From the NCBI RefSeq assembly GCF_000468095.1, contig NZ_ASZC01000013.1:1-64000 (forward strand): a DNA stretch of 64,000 bases. The letters are read 5' to 3'. The translations under genes and the position numbers were made by a program. Shown here in pieces: positions 48,853 to 62,481 of this stretch. Within the stretch, counting starts at the first letter, position 1; every line of letters begins with the position of its first letter. The notes below the pieces were generated by a model. The model was not told where the DNA came from, searched no databases, and worked only from the letters and a program-made list of their open reading frames with translations. This stretch comes from Pantoea sp. AS-PWVM4 (GTDB taxonomy: Bacteria; Pseudomonadota; Gammaproteobacteria; Enterobacterales; Enterobacteriaceae).

Positions 48853-48893
48853 AGCAACAGGCGACACTGCCTTACGGCAGCATCAGCAGGCGA

Positions 48894-50216
<1,323 letters not shown>

Positions 50217-50267
50217 TCAATCCTAAGACAAACAACGCGCGAAGACTTCGCGCGCTGCTCGTGAAAC

Positions 50268-51920
<1,653 letters not shown>

Positions 51921-52159
51921 TTAGGTTTAAAGACGGTGGAATAACCAGGACGGGAAAACAGTATACCTGAAGTCGTCACCTGCCACAATTGATCAATCAC
52001 CACCCTCTCCTCCTACGCAGTGCTGCGGGTAACATAGCGGATAGCCAGGGTTGAAATGTTGACGCACGTCACAAAGTCACCGCATGGCTGAATCGAGTAA
52101 GCTCAAGCGGCGATTTTATGCACAGCGCTGGAATAATCAACAAATCGCAGCGGATCACG

Positions 52160-52951
52160 TTACTCCTTGTTCTCACTGAGTTTCACCTGTTGCCAGGCTT
52201 CTTCCATCTGCTCCAGCGTGGCGTCACTCATCGCCATCCCCTGCGCGCCAATCAACGCTTCCACCTGGCGAAAACGGCGTTCAAATTTGTCGTTGGCCTT
52301 CTGAAGCGCCACCTCCGCTTTGCTGCCAAGATGGCGAGAAAGATTTACCGTAGCGAATAATAAATCGCCGATTTCTTCCTCAAGTTTGTCACTGTCGACC
52401 ACCGCCTGCTGCGCTTCGTGCATCACTTCGTCAATCTCTTCATGCACTTTATCCAGCACCGGCCCCAGGCTATTCCAGTCGAAACCGACGTTGCTGCAAC
52501 GTTTCTGGATTTTGTGCGCACGCATCAACGCGGGCAGCGCTTTAGGGATATCATCCAGCGCCGAATGCTGCGCTTTTTCCGCGCGCTCGCTATGTTTGAT
52601 GGCTTCCCAGTTTTTCAGCACCTCCTGCGCGTCCTCCGCTTTGACATCGCCAAAGATGTGCGGATGACGGCGTTCGAGTTTATCGCTGATAGCGTTGCAG
52701 ATATCGTCAAAATCAAAGCGCTGCTGCTCGTTGGCCATTTGCGCGTAAAACACCACCTGAAACAGCAGGTCGCCTAATTCTCCACGTAGATCATCAAAAT
52801 CTTCACGCTGGATGGCATCGAGTACTTCGTAGGTTTCTTCCAGCGTATAAGGCGCGATTGAGGCGAACGTTTGCTGACGATCCCACGGGCAGCCTTGCTG
52901 CGGATCGCGCAGGGTTTGCATGATGGTGAGCAGGCGTTGGAGGGCATTCAT
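52160..52951 (-). CDS. mazG: Nucleoside triphosphate pyrophosphohydrolase MazG
   Basis: 263 residues (E. coli 263). Tandem all-alpha MazG domains carry Glu-x-x-Glu metal motifs (Glu-Glu-Thr-Tyr-Glu-Val-Leu-Asp-Ala-Ile, Leu-Arg-Gly-Glu-Leu-Gly-Asp-Leu and Lys-Leu-Glu-Glu-Glu-Ile-Gly-Asp-Leu). It hydrolyses NTPs and dNTPs and lowers ppGpp effects in E. coli. mazE and mazF, which lie between relA and mazG in E. coli, are absent; only a repeat separates them. Confidence 0.97.
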   Translation of the reverse strand: MNALQRLLTIMQTLRDPQQGCPWDRQQTFASIAPYTLEETYEVLDAIQREDFDDLRGELGDLLFQVVFYAQMANEQQRFDFDDICNAISDKLERRHPHIFGDVKAEDAQEVLKNWEAIKHSERAEKAQHSALDDIPKALPALMRAHKIQKRCSNVGFDWNSLGPVLDKVHEEIDEVMHEAQQAVVDSDKLEEEIGDLLFATVNLSRHLGSKAEVALQKANDKFERRFRQVEALIGAQGMAMSDATLEQMEEAWQQVKLSENKE

Positions 52952-52990
52952 GGGCGGATCCTTTAAGAATAAGTTGGGTGCGGTCGGTTA

Positions 52991-53087
52991 CCCTCACCCC
53001 GACCCTCTCCCATAAGGGAGAGGGAGATGGGGATGTGCGGCTCGATCAGTTCCCTCTCCCGCTTGCGGGAGAGGGTTAGGGTGAGGG
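52991..53087. repeat. CCCTCACCC-type palindromic repeat
   Basis: CCCTCACCCCGACCCTCTCC at 52991 begins the left arm, and its near-perfect inverse ends at 53087 with GGGTTAGGGTGAGGG. Inside are two smaller GGGAGAGGG/CCCTCTCCC hairpins (53003-53024 and 53052-53075). It fills the mazG-relA gap. Such CCCTCACC repeats are widespread intergenic REP/BIME-like elements in gammaproteobacteria. Confidence 0.88.
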
Positions 53088-53105
53088 CTAAGGTGAGGGG
53101 AAAAA

Positions 53106-55337
53106 TTAGTGTAACCGCCGTGCGTCGATAATATCCGGCACCTGGTTCAGTCGAGCCAGTACGCGGCCCAGCACCTGCTGGTTATAGATCTCGATATCCA
53201 TATCAATGGTTGCCAGTTGCTTGCGGGTATCGCTGCGGCTGGAGACGCCCAGCACGTTCACCTTCTCATTCGCCAGAATCGTGGTGATATCACGCAGCAG
53301 ACCGCTACGGTCGTTCGCGGTGACGCGCACCACCAGCGAATAACCACTGGAATAACTTTCGCCCCACACCGCATCGACAATGCGCTCCGGCGCATGGGAG
53401 ATCAGCTCAGCCAACTGGTCACAATCGGCACGGTGGATCGAGATGCCACGTCCCTGGGTAATAAAACCGACGATATCGTCGCCCGGAATGGGCTGACAGC
53501 AACGAGCGATGTGGTGCAGCAGGTTGCCGACCCCTTCCACCACCACGCGGCCACTCTCTTTACGCGCTGACGGCGTATACGATTTCTGCGTCAGTTGGCG
53601 CAGTGCTTCGCGATCTTCCTCTTCCGCGCTCGGCTTATTCAGCTTGCCTTGCAGGAAGTTAACCATCTGATTAAGGCGAATATCGCCACCGCCAATCGCC
53701 GCCAGCAACTCATCCAACGAGGTGACGTTATAGCGCGGCAGCAGCAGTTTCTCCGCCTCACGCAGGCTGATATCCAGCTGCGTCAACTCCGTATCCAGAA
53801 TCTGGCGACCAGCAATAATATTCTTGTCGCGATCCTGCTTACGGAACCAGTTGTGAATCTTCGAACGACCACGGCTGGTCGTGATATAGCCGAGGTTCGG
53901 GTTAAGCCAGTCGCGGCTCGGGTTGGGCTGCTTCTGGGTGATCACCTCAACCTGGTCACCCATCTGCAACTGATAGGTGAACGGCACGATGCGCCCACCA
54001 ATTTTCGCGCCGATGCAGCGGTGGCCGATATCGCTGTGGATATGGTAGGCGAAATCGAGCGGGGTTGAACCGGCAGGCAAGTCCACCACATCCCCTTTCG
54101 GGGTAAAGACATAAACGCGATCGTCAAACACCTGACTGCGCACTTCTTCCAGCATCTCGCCAGAGTCCGCCATCTCTTCCTGCCAGGTGATTAACTTACG
54201 CAGCCAGGCAATACGTTCTTCATGGCCCGCCGCACCGCGTGTATTGCTGCTGGTCGGCCCTTCTTTGTATTTCCAGTGCGCCGCTACACCCAGCTCGGCA
54301 TCTTCATGCATCTGACGGGTACGGATCTGGATTTCTACCGTTTTGCCCTGCGGCCCCAGCACCACGGTGTGGATGGACTGATAACCATTAGGCTTCGGGT
54401 TGGCGACGTAGTCGTCAAACTCGCTGGGCAGGTGACGATACAGGGTATGCACCGTACCCAGCGCACCGTAGCAGTCCTGCAAACGTTCCGCGACGATACG
54501 CACCGCGCGCACGTCGAACAACTCATCAAACGCCAGCGATTTTTTCTGCATCTTGCGCCAGATGCTATAGATGTGTTTCGGACGGCCATACACCTCAGCA
54601 CGCACGCCCTCTTTCTGCATCTCTTTACGCAGGTTATCGACAAAGTTTTCGATGTACTGTTCACGATCGATACGCCGCTCATGCAGCAGCTTAGCAATAC
54701 GTTTGTATTCATCGGGATGGAGATAGCGGAAGCAGTAATCTTCCAGCTCCCATTTGAGCTGGCCGATACCGAGGCGGTTAGCCAGCGGCGCATAGATATT
54801 GGTGCTTTCTTTCGCGGCAAGGACGCGCTCATCTTCCGGCGCGTCTTTCATTTCACGCAGGTGAGCGATACGTTCCGCCAGCTTGATGACGACGCAGCGG
54901 AAATCTTCCACCATCGCCAGCAGCATACGGCGCACGTTATCGACCTGTTCAGAGGCCATCGAGTCGTTATGGATCGCTTTCAGCTGACGGATTGCATCCA
55001 TATCGCGCACGCCATGCACCAGCGAAACAATGCCTTTGCCGACGGTTTGCTCCAGCTCTTCTTCGCTGACCACGTCGGCATTCGCCAGCGGGAAAATCAG
55101 CGCGGCACGCAGGCTGTCGATATCCATACTCAGCATCGAGAGAATTTCCACCATCTCGATACCGCGCCACAACAGCAGAGCTTGATCAGGATGGTCGTGC
55201 GTTTCGGCTTCACAGTAGCGCCAGGTGTCAGCCAGACGCTGACAGGATTGCGGGTTAGCAATGCCCAAACTGGCAATCCACTGGTCGAGGGCAAACTCCC
55301 CCGCCGTATTTAAATGCGCACTTCTAACCGCAACCAT
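53106..55337 (-). CDS. relA: GTP pyrophosphokinase RelA
   Basis: 743 residues (E. coli 744) from the ATG at 55337, giving Val-Ala-Val-Arg-Ser-Ala-His. It makes (p)ppGpp on ribosomes with uncharged tRNA. A degenerate HD hydrolase domain lacks the active-site His-Asp pair, followed by the synthetase (Tyr-Gly-Arg-Pro-Lys-His-Ile-Tyr-Ser-Ile-Trp and Asn-Pro-Lys-Pro-Asn-Gly-Tyr-Gln-Ser-Ile-His). TGS, a zinc-finger/helical region with Cys-Cys-Gln-Pro-Ile-Pro-Gly-Asp, and ACT domains complete the protein. It is 32 bp after rlmD. Confidence 0.99.
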   Translation of the reverse strand: MVAVRSAHLNTAGEFALDQWIASLGIANPQSCQRLADTWRYCEAETHDHPDQALLLWRGIEMVEILSMLSMDIDSLRAALIFPLANADVVSEEELEQTVGKGIVSLVHGVRDMDAIRQLKAIHNDSMASEQVDNVRRMLLAMVEDFRCVVIKLAERIAHLREMKDAPEDERVLAAKESTNIYAPLANRLGIGQLKWELEDYCFRYLHPDEYKRIAKLLHERRIDREQYIENFVDNLRKEMQKEGVRAEVYGRPKHIYSIWRKMQKKSLAFDELFDVRAVRIVAERLQDCYGALGTVHTLYRHLPSEFDDYVANPKPNGYQSIHTVVLGPQGKTVEIQIRTRQMHEDAELGVAAHWKYKEGPTSSNTRGAAGHEERIAWLRKLITWQEEMADSGEMLEEVRSQVFDDRVYVFTPKGDVVDLPAGSTPLDFAYHIHSDIGHRCIGAKIGGRIVPFTYQLQMGDQVEVITQKQPNPSRDWLNPNLGYITTSRGRSKIHNWFRKQDRDKNIIAGRQILDTELTQLDISLREAEKLLLPRYNVTSLDELLAAIGGGDIRLNQMVNFLQGKLNKPSAEEEDREALRQLTQKSYTPSARKESGRVVVEGVGNLLHHIARCCQPIPGDDIVGFITQGRGISIHRADCDQLAELISHAPERIVDAVWGESYSSGYSLVVRVTANDRSGLLRDITTILANEKVNVLGVSSRSDTRKQLATIDMDIEIYNQQVLGRVLARLNQVPDIIDARRLH

Positions 55338-55369
55338 ATCCTCTCCTGCCACAGCGACTTAGGTGTCGC

Positions 55370-56686
55370 TTATGTTTTGCTGAACAGCACCATGGATTCG
55401 AGATGGCTGGTATGAGGGAACATATCCAGCATCGCGACCCTTTCCAAATGGTAACCCGCTGACAGTAATGTCTGACTGTCGCGGGCAAGTGTTGTCGGGT
55501 TACAAGAAACATAGACCACGCGTTCCGGCGCAAGTTTAACAATGTGCGACATCACACCCGCCGCCCCGGCACGCGCCGGGTCCAGTAACACCTTATTAAA
55601 TCCCTGCGCAGCCCATGCCTGGCGCGCAACGTCTTCCTCCAGGTTATGCTGGAAAAAACGGACATTTTTCAGATTATTCAGGTCTGCATTATACGCTGCC
55701 TGCCGTACTAATGCTGCAACGCCCTCCACACCAACGGCATTTTCTACGAACTTTCCTATAGGCAATGTGAAGTTGCCCATGCCGCAAAACAGATCCAGCA
55801 CCCGGTCCTGTGGCTTCAGGTCGAGCCAGTCGATAGCTTTCGCTACCATTTGCTGATTCACCCCATCATTCACCTGAATGAAATCCTGTGGGCTGAAGGT
55901 CAGTTGCAGGTTGAATGAGCGATAAAACGGCGTATCAGGCTTCAGGGCTGTCAGATCATCGCTACCATCAGCGAGATACAGCATCACATCATGTTCATGC
56001 GAAAAGCGTTCCAGTTTTGCACGATCGTCTGAGGACAATGCATCAAGATGGCGCAGCACCATCAGCGGGCCATTATCCGCCAGCACCAGTTCAACATGGC
56101 CCAGACGTTTCACCGCATTTAAGCCACTGAGGCAGTGGTGCAGAGGCCGTAATAACGCTTCAAGTTCGGGCGCCAGAATGGGGCATTGCGTCAACTCCAC
56201 CAAATCATTACTGGCCGCCTGGCGAAACCCCATCTGCAAACGCTGCTGTTTTGGTTGCCACTGCAACCCCAAGCGCGCGCGACGACGATAACCCCAGGCG
56301 TGGCCGCTGATGATTTCATCGACGCGCACCGGCAAAGGGGCGTCACGACTCAGCATCCTTGCCAGTGCCCTGGCTTTGCTTTGTTCCTGCAACGCCACCG
56401 AGACATGCTGTTGCTGGCAACCGCCACACACGCCAAAGTGCGGGCAGCGCGGTGCCACTCGCTCTGCACTGGGATTGGTGATACGCGTAGCTTTTGCGCG
56501 CGCGTACTGGCGTTTATCTTCCAACAGCGTCACTTCAGCCTGCTCGCCGGGTAGCGCACCGCTGACAAACATCGCTTTGCCATTATGGCGCGCAACACCT
56601 TGTCCAAAGGGATCAAGGTCTTCGATAGTGACGGTAATACGTTGCCTGGTCGTCACCCGCTGTTTTGCGGAGTAAAATTGCGCCAT
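55370..56686 (-). CDS. rlmD: 23S rRNA (uracil-1939-C5)-methyltransferase RlmD
   Basis: 438 residues (E. coli 433). A TRAM domain is followed by the Fe-S cysteines in [12 protein letters not shown], and the SAM site is [10 protein letters not shown]. The catalytic Cys is in [11 protein letters not shown]. It diverges from barA across 80 bp and precedes relA, as in E. coli. Confidence 0.98.
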   Translation of the reverse strand: MAQFYSAKQRVTTRQRITVTIEDLDPFGQGVARHNGKAMFVSGALPGEQAEVTLLEDKRQYARAKATRITNPSAERVAPRCPHFGVCGGCQQQHVSVALQEQSKARALARMLSRDAPLPVRVDEIISGHAWGYRRRARLGLQWQPKQQRLQMGFRQAASNDLVELTQCPILAPELEALLRPLHHCLSGLNAVKRLGHVELVLADNGPLMVLRHLDALSSDDRAKLERFSHEHDVMLYLADGSDDLTALKPDTPFYRSFNLQLTFSPQDFIQVNDGVNQQMVAKAIDWLDLKPQDRVLDLFCGMGNFTLPIGKFVENAVGVEGVAALVRQAAYNADLNNLKNVRFFQHNLEEDVARQAWAAQGFNKVLLDPARAGAAGVMSHIVKLAPERVVYVSCNPTTLARDSQTLLSAGYHLERVAMLDMFPHTSHLESMVLFSKT

Positions 56687-56766
56687 AGTGTTGTAAATTC
56701 TCTATTCTGATTGGGTTGTGCAGTTTGCACAGGGATAAACTTGCCAGGAGTCGCCAGGCCTTAATT

Positions 56767-59493
56767 ATGACCAAATACAGCCTGCGGGCGCGAATGATGA
56801 TCCTGATACTGGCGCCAACGCTGATGATTGGCCTGTTGCTCAGTACTTTTTTCGTGGTTCACCGCTATAACGAATTGCAGCATCAGGTCCAGGATGCGGG
56901 TGCGAACATTATCGAGCCGCTGGCGGTTTCCGCCGAATATGGCATGACATGGCACAACCGCGATGCGATACGCGAACTGGTCAGCCTGCTGCATCGCCGA
57001 CATTCCGATATTGTCCGTGCGATTACCGTTTTCGACAACAACAATCACATCTACGTCACCTCAAATAACAATCAGAACCTCAGTCTGGTGCAGAAAGAGG
57101 ATATCTCCACGCTGGAAGATGGCGTCTCGGTTGAACGTCGTGGCAACCTGATGGTGCTCCGCACGCCGATCGTGTCGGAGCGCTATTCCGTCGATGAACT
57201 GCCGCGCGAAGATGCAAAGCCCACCGGCAATCCGCTGGGTTATGTGGCGATCGAGCTGGATCTGCAATCGGTACGTCTTGAGCAGTACAAAGAGGTGTTT
57301 GTCGCCACCCTGCTGCTGCTGTTTTGCCTGTGTATCGCCATGCTGTTCGCCTACCGCCTGATGCGCGACGTCACTGGTCCGATTCGTAATATGGTCACCA
57401 CCGTGGACCGCATTCGCCGGGGACAGCTCGACAGCCGTGTCGAAGGCTACATGCTGGGCGAGCTGAGCATTCTGAAGAACGGTATCAACGCGATGGCGAT
57501 GTCGCTGACCGCCTACCATGAAGAGATGCAGCAGAATATTGACCAGGCAACGTACGACCTGCGGGAGACGCTGGAGCAGTTGGAGATCCAAAACGTCGAG
57601 CTGGATCTGGCGAAAAAACGCGCCCAGGAAGCGGCGCGCATCAAATCCGAATTCCTGGCTAATATGTCGCATGAACTCCGCACGCCGTTGAACGGGGTGA
57701 TTGGCTTCACCCGCCAGATGCTGAAAACCGGCCTTAGCACCAACCAGCGCGATTATATGAGCACCATTGAGCGCTCCGCCGCCAACCTGTTGAGCATCAT
57801 CAATGACGTTCTTGATTTCTCCAAGCTGGAAGCGGGCAAACTGGTGCTGGAGTCGATCCCCTTCCCCCTGCGCGCCACGCTGGATGAAACCCTGGTGTTG
57901 CTGGCGCCTTCTGCCCATGAGAAAGGGCTGGAAATCACCGTTTGCCTGGAACAACAGGTGCCGGACAATGTCATTGGCGATCCCCTGCGCCTGCAACAGA
58001 TTCTGATTAACCTGATCGGCAACGCCATCAAGTTTACCGAACAAGGGCATATCGATCTGCGCGTTGAACTGCGCAATACCAACACCACGCGTGTCGCGCT
58101 GGAAATTCAGGTGCACGACACCGGCATTGGTATTTCCGATCAACAACAAACGCAGCTATTCCAGGCATTCCGTCAGGCGGATGCCAGCATCTCGCGCCGT
58201 CATGGCGGCACCGGACTGGGTCTGGTGATCACCCAGAAGTTGGTACATGAAATGGGTGGCGAAATCGCTTTCCACAGCCGCCAGGGCGAAGGGTCGACCT
58301 TTTGGGTTCATATCCAACTGGATCTCAATCCGAATGCGCCCCCGCATCCGCGTGCGCTGGAGGATTTGCGTCCCTCCCTGTTGGCCTACATCGAGCCACA
58401 TCCGGCGGTGGCAAAAGCGGTGCTGGAGATGCTGAGCGGCACCCCGTTGCAGGTACATCATGCCGCCACGCTGGAAGAATTGGGCGATGCCCACTTCCCG
58501 CTCTTGTTGATGGGGCTTCCGGTTGACGGCAAAACCACATCGGCCTTACCGGATGACCTGATCACGCATCTGTTAAACCGCGCCGATTCGGTGTTGCTGG
58601 CGCTCCCCAGTGAAATGATGTTGCATGCCGATGAACTGCGTGCCCGCGGCATTGCCGGTTGCCTGACCAAACCGGTATCGCTGACACGCCTGTTACCGAT
58701 GCTGCTCGACTTCCACAGCCGACAACGCGAAGCCCTGCCGCGTGGGGCACGCCAACCGTTGACGGTGATGGCGGTAGATGACAATCCGGCCAACCTGAAG
58801 TTGATCGGTGCCCTGCTGGAGGAACAGGTCGAACACATCATTCTGTGCGACAACGCCGAACAGGCGATTCGCCAGGCACGTCTGCGCCCGCTGGATGTGA
58901 TTCTGATGGACATTCAAATGCCGGAGATTGACGGTATCCGCGCCAGTGAGATTATCCGCAGCCTGCCGTTGCATGCAGCAACGCCGATTGTGGCGGTCAC
59001 TGCCCATGCGCTGGATGGCGAACGCGAGCAGTTGATCAATGCCGGAATGAACGATTATCTGGCGAAGCCGATTGATGAGGATAAACTCAGCCAACTGTTG
59101 CAACGTTATGCGCCGCGTAACGTCGCTCTCAGCTCACCCGCCCCGGCGGTGGCCCCTTCACTGGATTGGGCGTTGGCATTACGCCAGGCTGCACATAAGG
59201 AGGATCTCGCACGCGATCTGTTGCAGATGCTGCTGGATTTCCTGCCAGAAGTGGCGCAGCGCGTGGAAGAGTGTATGGAAAACAACGATGTGACCGGGCT
59301 GCGCGAAATCATTCACAAGCTACATGGCAGCGCCAGCTACAGTGGCGTACCGCGTTTGAAGGAACTGTGTCGGCAACTGGAAAAGAGTCTGCATCAGGAA
59401 AGTGATATTGCTGCGCTGGAGCCGGAATTGCTGGAGTTGAGCGACGAAATGGAAAACGTGGCACGCGAAGCGCGCACGTTGTTGCAGGTATAA
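56767..59493 (+). CDS. barA: Hybrid sensor kinase BarA
   Basis: 908 residues (E. coli 918) from the ATG at 56767; an ATG at 56716 would lie in the promoter region. Two membrane segments (about 9-31 and 176-196) flank a periplasmic domain. HAMP follows, then HisKA with His302 in Ser-His-Glu-Leu-Arg-Thr-Pro, HATPase, a degenerate receiver-like segment, a receiver with Asp715 in Leu-Met-Asp-Ile-Gln-Met-Pro, and an Hpt domain with His850. It phosphorelays to UvrY and so controls CsrB/C and CsrA, whose gene is also in the window. The periplasmic region differs most from E. coli, which may alter signal sensing. Confidence 0.98.
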   Translation: MTKYSLRARMMILILAPTLMIGLLLSTFFVVHRYNELQHQVQDAGANIIEPLAVSAEYGMTWHNRDAIRELVSLLHRRHSDIVRAITVFDNNNHIYVTSNNNQNLSLVQKEDISTLEDGVSVERRGNLMVLRTPIVSERYSVDELPREDAKPTGNPLGYVAIELDLQSVRLEQYKEVFVATLLLLFCLCIAMLFAYRLMRDVTGPIRNMVTTVDRIRRGQLDSRVEGYMLGELSILKNGINAMAMSLTAYHEEMQQNIDQATYDLRETLEQLEIQNVELDLAKKRAQEAARIKSEFLANMSHELRTPLNGVIGFTRQMLKTGLSTNQRDYMSTIERSAANLLSIINDVLDFSKLEAGKLVLESIPFPLRATLDETLVLLAPSAHEKGLEITVCLEQQVPDNVIGDPLRLQQILINLIGNAIKFTEQGHIDLRVELRNTNTTRVALEIQVHDTGIGISDQQQTQLFQAFRQADASISRRHGGTGLGLVITQKLVHEMGGEIAFHSRQGEGSTFWVHIQLDLNPNAPPHPRALEDLRPSLLAYIEPHPAVAKAVLEMLSGTPLQVHHAATLEELGDAHFPLLLMGLPVDGKTTSALPDDLITHLLNRADSVLLALPSEMMLHADELRARGIAGCLTKPVSLTRLLPMLLDFHSRQREALPRGARQPLTVMAVDDNPANLKLIGALLEEQVEHIILCDNAEQAIRQARLRPLDVILMDIQMPEIDGIRASEIIRSLPLHAATPIVAVTAHALDGEREQLINAGMNDYLAKPIDEDKLSQLLQRYAPRNVALSSPAPAVAPSLDWALALRQAAHKEDLARDLLQMLLDFLPEVAQRVEECMENNDVTGLREIIHKLHGSASYSGVPRLKELCRQLEKSLHQESDIAALEPELLELSDEMENVAREARTLLQV

Positions 59494-59537
59494 TTCCCCC
59501 GTATCACGCAATTTCATGCGCGATACGGGAAAAACCG

Positions 59538-59559
59538 GCGCGATAAATCGCGCCGCTAC
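59538..59559. repeat. REP-like palindrome, locus 4 (single arm)
   Basis: One intact 22-bp unit; the partner at 59501-59526 is degenerate (GTATCACGC and GCGCGATAC). It lies between convergent barA and garK. Its GTAG supplies the garK stop codon (TAG at 59558-59556, minus strand). Confidence 0.85.
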
Positions 59560-60695
59560 AGGCTGTTGCCAACCTTAATCGTTGCCGCCACGTTACGAGC
59601 CGTCAGACGCACATTCTGCGCGGCATTCGCCAGCGCTTCTTCCAGCGAGCAGATACCAAACAACACGCTGAATACGGCATCCAGCCCATGTTCATGTACT
59701 ACGCCCACATCGGCCGTCAAACTGCCCGCAATGCCGATGACCGGCTTATTAAATCGTTTTGCCACCTGCGCCACACCAATCGGCACTTTGCCGTTGATGG
59801 TCTGGCTGTCGATGCGACCTTCACCGGTAATCACCAGATCGGCATCATGCACCTGCTCGGCAAGGCCCAGCGCTTCGGTAACAATCTCGATACCGCGACG
59901 CAGGTCAGCCTGGCAAAACGCATGCAGCGCCGCACCCATGCCGCCTGCCGCACCGCCACCCGCAATATGCAGCACATCAATATCCAGGTCGCGATGAATA
60001 ATATCGGCGTAATGCGCCAACGCCCGATCCAATTGCTGTACCAGCTCAGGTGTCGCCCCCTTCTGCGGGCCAAACACCGCCGAAGCCCCTTGTTCTCCGG
60101 TGAGCGGATTGGTCACATCACATGCGACTTCGAAACGACACTGCCGAATGCGCGCATCGAGGCCAGCGATTTCAATGCGGGCTAACTGTGGCAAGGCCCC
60201 GCCGCCGTAGGCAATCTCGTTGCCCTGCTGATCCAGCAAACGCGCGCCAAGCGCCTGCATCATGCCCGAGCCGCCATCGTTGGTGGCGCTACCGCCAATA
60301 CCAATGATGATATGTCCCACCCCACGATCCAGCGCGTTCTTGATCAGTTCGCCAGTACCAAAGGAGGTGGTGATCAGTGGGTCACGACGTGAGGTTGGCA
60401 CCAGCTCCAGACCGCTGGCCGCCGCCATTTCGATAAACGCGGTGCGGGCGTCACCCGACAAACCGTAAAACGCATCAACAGGCTCACCCAGCGGTCCGGT
60501 GACCGTCAGCCTGACAATGCTTCCCTGCGTTGCCGCCACCATCGCTTCTACCGTGCCTTCACCACCGTCGGCGACCGGTATTTTTACGTAGTCAGCTTCA
60601 GGGAAGATGTCGCGGAATCCCGCTTCTATCGCTGAAGCCACTTCCAGGGCGGATAAACTCTCTTTATACGAATCCGGTGCGATAACGATTTTCAT
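59556..60695 (-). CDS. garK: Glycerate 2-kinase
   Basis: 379 residues (E. coli 381) from the ATG at 60695. It phosphorylates D-glycerate to 2-phosphoglycerate, which enters at enolase. It starts Met-Lys-Ile-Val-Ile-Ala-Pro-Asp-Ser-Tyr-Lys-Glu-Ser-Leu and has Pro-Val-Ala-Asp-Gly-Gly-Glu-Gly-Thr, Gly-Ile-Gly-Gly-Ser-Ala-Thr-Asn-Asp-Gly-Gly and Thr-Gly-Glu-Gly-Arg-Ile-Asp. It is last in the gud-gar operon; in E. coli garK is in garPLRK far from barA. Confidence 0.97.
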   Translation of the reverse strand: MKIVIAPDSYKESLSALEVASAIEAGFRDIFPEADYVKIPVADGGEGTVEAMVAATQGSIVRLTVTGPLGEPVDAFYGLSGDARTAFIEMAAASGLELVPTSRRDPLITTSFGTGELIKNALDRGVGHIIIGIGGSATNDGGSGMMQALGARLLDQQGNEIAYGGGALPQLARIEIAGLDARIRQCRFEVACDVTNPLTGEQGASAVFGPQKGATPELVQQLDRALAHYADIIHRDLDIDVLHIAGGGAAGGMGAALHAFCQADLRRGIEIVTEALGLAEQVHDADLVITGEGRIDSQTINGKVPIGVAQVAKRFNKPVIGIAGSLTADVGVVHEHGLDAVFSVLFGICSLEEALANAAQNVRLTARNVAATIKVGNSL

Positions 60696-60750
60696 AGGCA
60701 ATCCGAGCGCGGTTGATGACGGAAATCCGTCCTGCTAAGGCAACCTGGCT

Positions 60751-60773
60751 GTCCGGTATCAGCGATACCGGAC
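60751..60773 (-). other. Hairpin between garR and garK
   Basis: A perfect 10-bp stem GTCCGGTATC / GATACCGGAC with a 3-base loop, in the 85-bp garR-garK gap. No T-run follows on the minus strand. It could trim or stabilise the polycistronic message so that garK is expressed differently from garLR. Confidence 0.6.
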
Positions 60774-60780
60774 GCGCGAG

Positions 60781-61665
60781 CTACCGGGTAATCTCAACTT
60801 TCGCTAATTTTTCATAATAGCAGGCCAGCGCACTGTGGTCGGCGGTACCCAGACCGTCGGCCTTCAGCGCCTGCATCATCTCCATCACCGCAGCGGTCAG
60901 CGGCAATTGCGCACCCACGCCATGCGAAGTGTCCAGCGCATTAGCCAGATCCTTGATGTGCAGATCGATGCGGAAGCCCGGCTTGAAGTTGCGGTCCAGC
61001 ACCATCGGCGCTTTGGCATCCAGCACCGTGCTGCCTGCCAGACCACCACGAATCGCCTGATAGACCAGTTCCGGGTTTACACCCGCTTTAGTCGCCAGCG
61101 ACAGCGCTTCAGACATTGCGGCAATATTCAGCGCCACAATCACCTGGTTAGCCAGCTTGGTAACGTTGCCCGCACCGATATCACCGGTGTGGACCACCGA
61201 ACCCGCCATCGCTTTCATGATGTCGTAGCACTGATCAAACACCGCTTTATCGCCGCCAACCATCACCGACAGCGTGCCTTCAATTGCTTTCGGCTCACCG
61301 CCGCTGACCGGCGCATCCAGCATCTTGATGCCTTTCACTGCCAGTGCGTCATGGACTTCACGGCTGGCCAGTGGCGCAATGGAGCTCATATCAATCACGA
61401 TCAGGCCGGGTTTCGCACCATCAATGATGCCGTTCTCGCCCAGACACACTTCTTTCACCTGCGGTGAGTTTGGCACCATGGTGATCACCACATCTACCAG
61501 CTGCGCCACCTCTTTCGCGCTTTTCGCGACTGTAGCCCCCAGCTCAACCAGCTCGGCTTCACTTGCTGCGTTGTTATCACGTACCACCAGCGAATAGCCC
61601 GCTTTCAGCAGGTTTTTACTCATCGGTTTGCCCATGATGCCCAGGCCGATAAATCCAATTTTCAT
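60781..61665 (-). CDS. garR: Tartronate semialdehyde reductase
   Basis: 294 residues (E. coli 294 for GarR). It reduces tartronate semialdehyde to D-glycerate. The Rossmann start is Gly-Phe-Ile-Gly-Leu-Gly-Ile-Met-Gly-Lys-Pro-Met, and the catalytic Lys170 is in Gly-Asn-Val-Thr-Lys-Leu-Ala-Asn-Gln. It belongs to the 3-hydroxyisobutyrate dehydrogenase family. It is 19 bp after garL and is the step before GarK. Confidence 0.97.
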   Translation of the reverse strand: MKIGFIGLGIMGKPMSKNLLKAGYSLVVRDNNAASEAELVELGATVAKSAKEVAQLVDVVITMVPNSPQVKEVCLGENGIIDGAKPGLIVIDMSSIAPLASREVHDALAVKGIKMLDAPVSGGEPKAIEGTLSVMVGGDKAVFDQCYDIMKAMAGSVVHTGDIGAGNVTKLANQVIVALNIAAMSEALSLATKAGVNPELVYQAIRGGLAGSTVLDAKAPMVLDRNFKPGFRIDLHIKDLANALDTSHGVGAQLPLTAAVMEMMQALKADGLGTADHSALACYYEKLAKVEITR

Positions 61666-61684
61666 TACGTTGCCCCTTGGTCAG

Positions 61685-62455
61685 TTACTTCTTAAATTTG
61701 TCGCACAGCGCCTGTGTGGCGTTGCGGAAAACACCCAGATCGCTGCCAACGGCAACAAAACTGGCTCCCCATTCCAGATAACGACGGGCGTCGGCTTCTA
61801 CCGGAGCCAGAATGCCGCTCGGCTTACCCGCCGCTTTGGCGCGTTCAAAAATGTATTTAATGACTTTCAGTACTTCCGGATGAGCAGGCTGGCCGAGATA
61901 ACCCAGCGCAGCAGAGAGATCGCCCGGTCCCACGAAAATGCCATCCACACCTTCCACCGCAGCAATGGCGTCAATGTTGTCCACCGCCAGTTGGGATTCG
62001 ATCTGCACCAGCACCGTGATGTTGTCGTTGATGGTGGCGTTGTAATCCGGCAGCGTGCCGTACATGTTGCTACGGTGCGATACCGACACACCGCGAATAC
62101 CGGCTCCCGGATAGCGGGTGGAAGCCACGGCGCGCGTTGCTTCTTCCGCCGTCTCAACAAACGGAATCAGGAAGTTATAGAAACCGATATCCAACAGACG
62201 CTTGATGATGATCGGTTCGTTGCAGGGTGGACGTACCACCGGTGCGCTGTGGCTGCCTTTCAGCGCCATCAGTTGCGGAATAAAGGTGGTGATGTCATTC
62301 GGCGCGTGTTCGCCATCCAGCACCAGCCAGTCAAAACCCGCCAGCCCCAGGACTTCGGTGGTGATCGGGTTGGCCAGCGCACACCAGCTACCAATCAGGG
62401 TTTCTCCTGCCAGCAAACGGCGACGAAACGCATTCGGCCAGGCTGTATTGCTCAT
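61685..62455 (-). CDS. garL: 5-keto-4-deoxy-D-glucarate aldolase
   Basis: 256 residues from the ATG at 62455, the E. coli length. A class II HpcH/HpaI aldolase that splits the ketodeoxy sugar acid into pyruvate and tartronate semialdehyde. It has [15 protein letters not shown] and Gly-Ile-Phe-Val-Gly-Pro-Gly-Asp-Leu with the metal-binding Glu and Asp. It is 26 bp after gudD, whose product is its substrate. Confidence 0.97.
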   Translation of the reverse strand: MSNTAWPNAFRRRLLAGETLIGSWCALANPITTEVLGLAGFDWLVLDGEHAPNDITTFIPQLMALKGSHSAPVVRPPCNEPIIIKRLLDIGFYNFLIPFVETAEEATRAVASTRYPGAGIRGVSVSHRSNMYGTLPDYNATINDNITVLVQIESQLAVDNIDAIAAVEGVDGIFVGPGDLSAALGYLGQPAHPEVLKVIKYIFERAKAAGKPSGILAPVEADARRYLEWGASFVAVGSDLGVFRNATQALCDKFKK

Positions 62456-62481
62456 TATCTTGACTCCTGTAACGGAAAAAA

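Noticed and set aside
47335..48893. preQ1 riboswitch near queD/queE
   Set aside because: I looked for a short C-rich pseudoknot leader before either gene and saw none.
54222..55313. 363-codon open frame antisense to relA
   Set aside because: Shadow frame in GC-rich codons; no ribosome site and no recognisable domain.
57061..58149. 362-codon open frame antisense to barA
   Set aside because: Lies wholly within barA, with no plausible start signal or family features.
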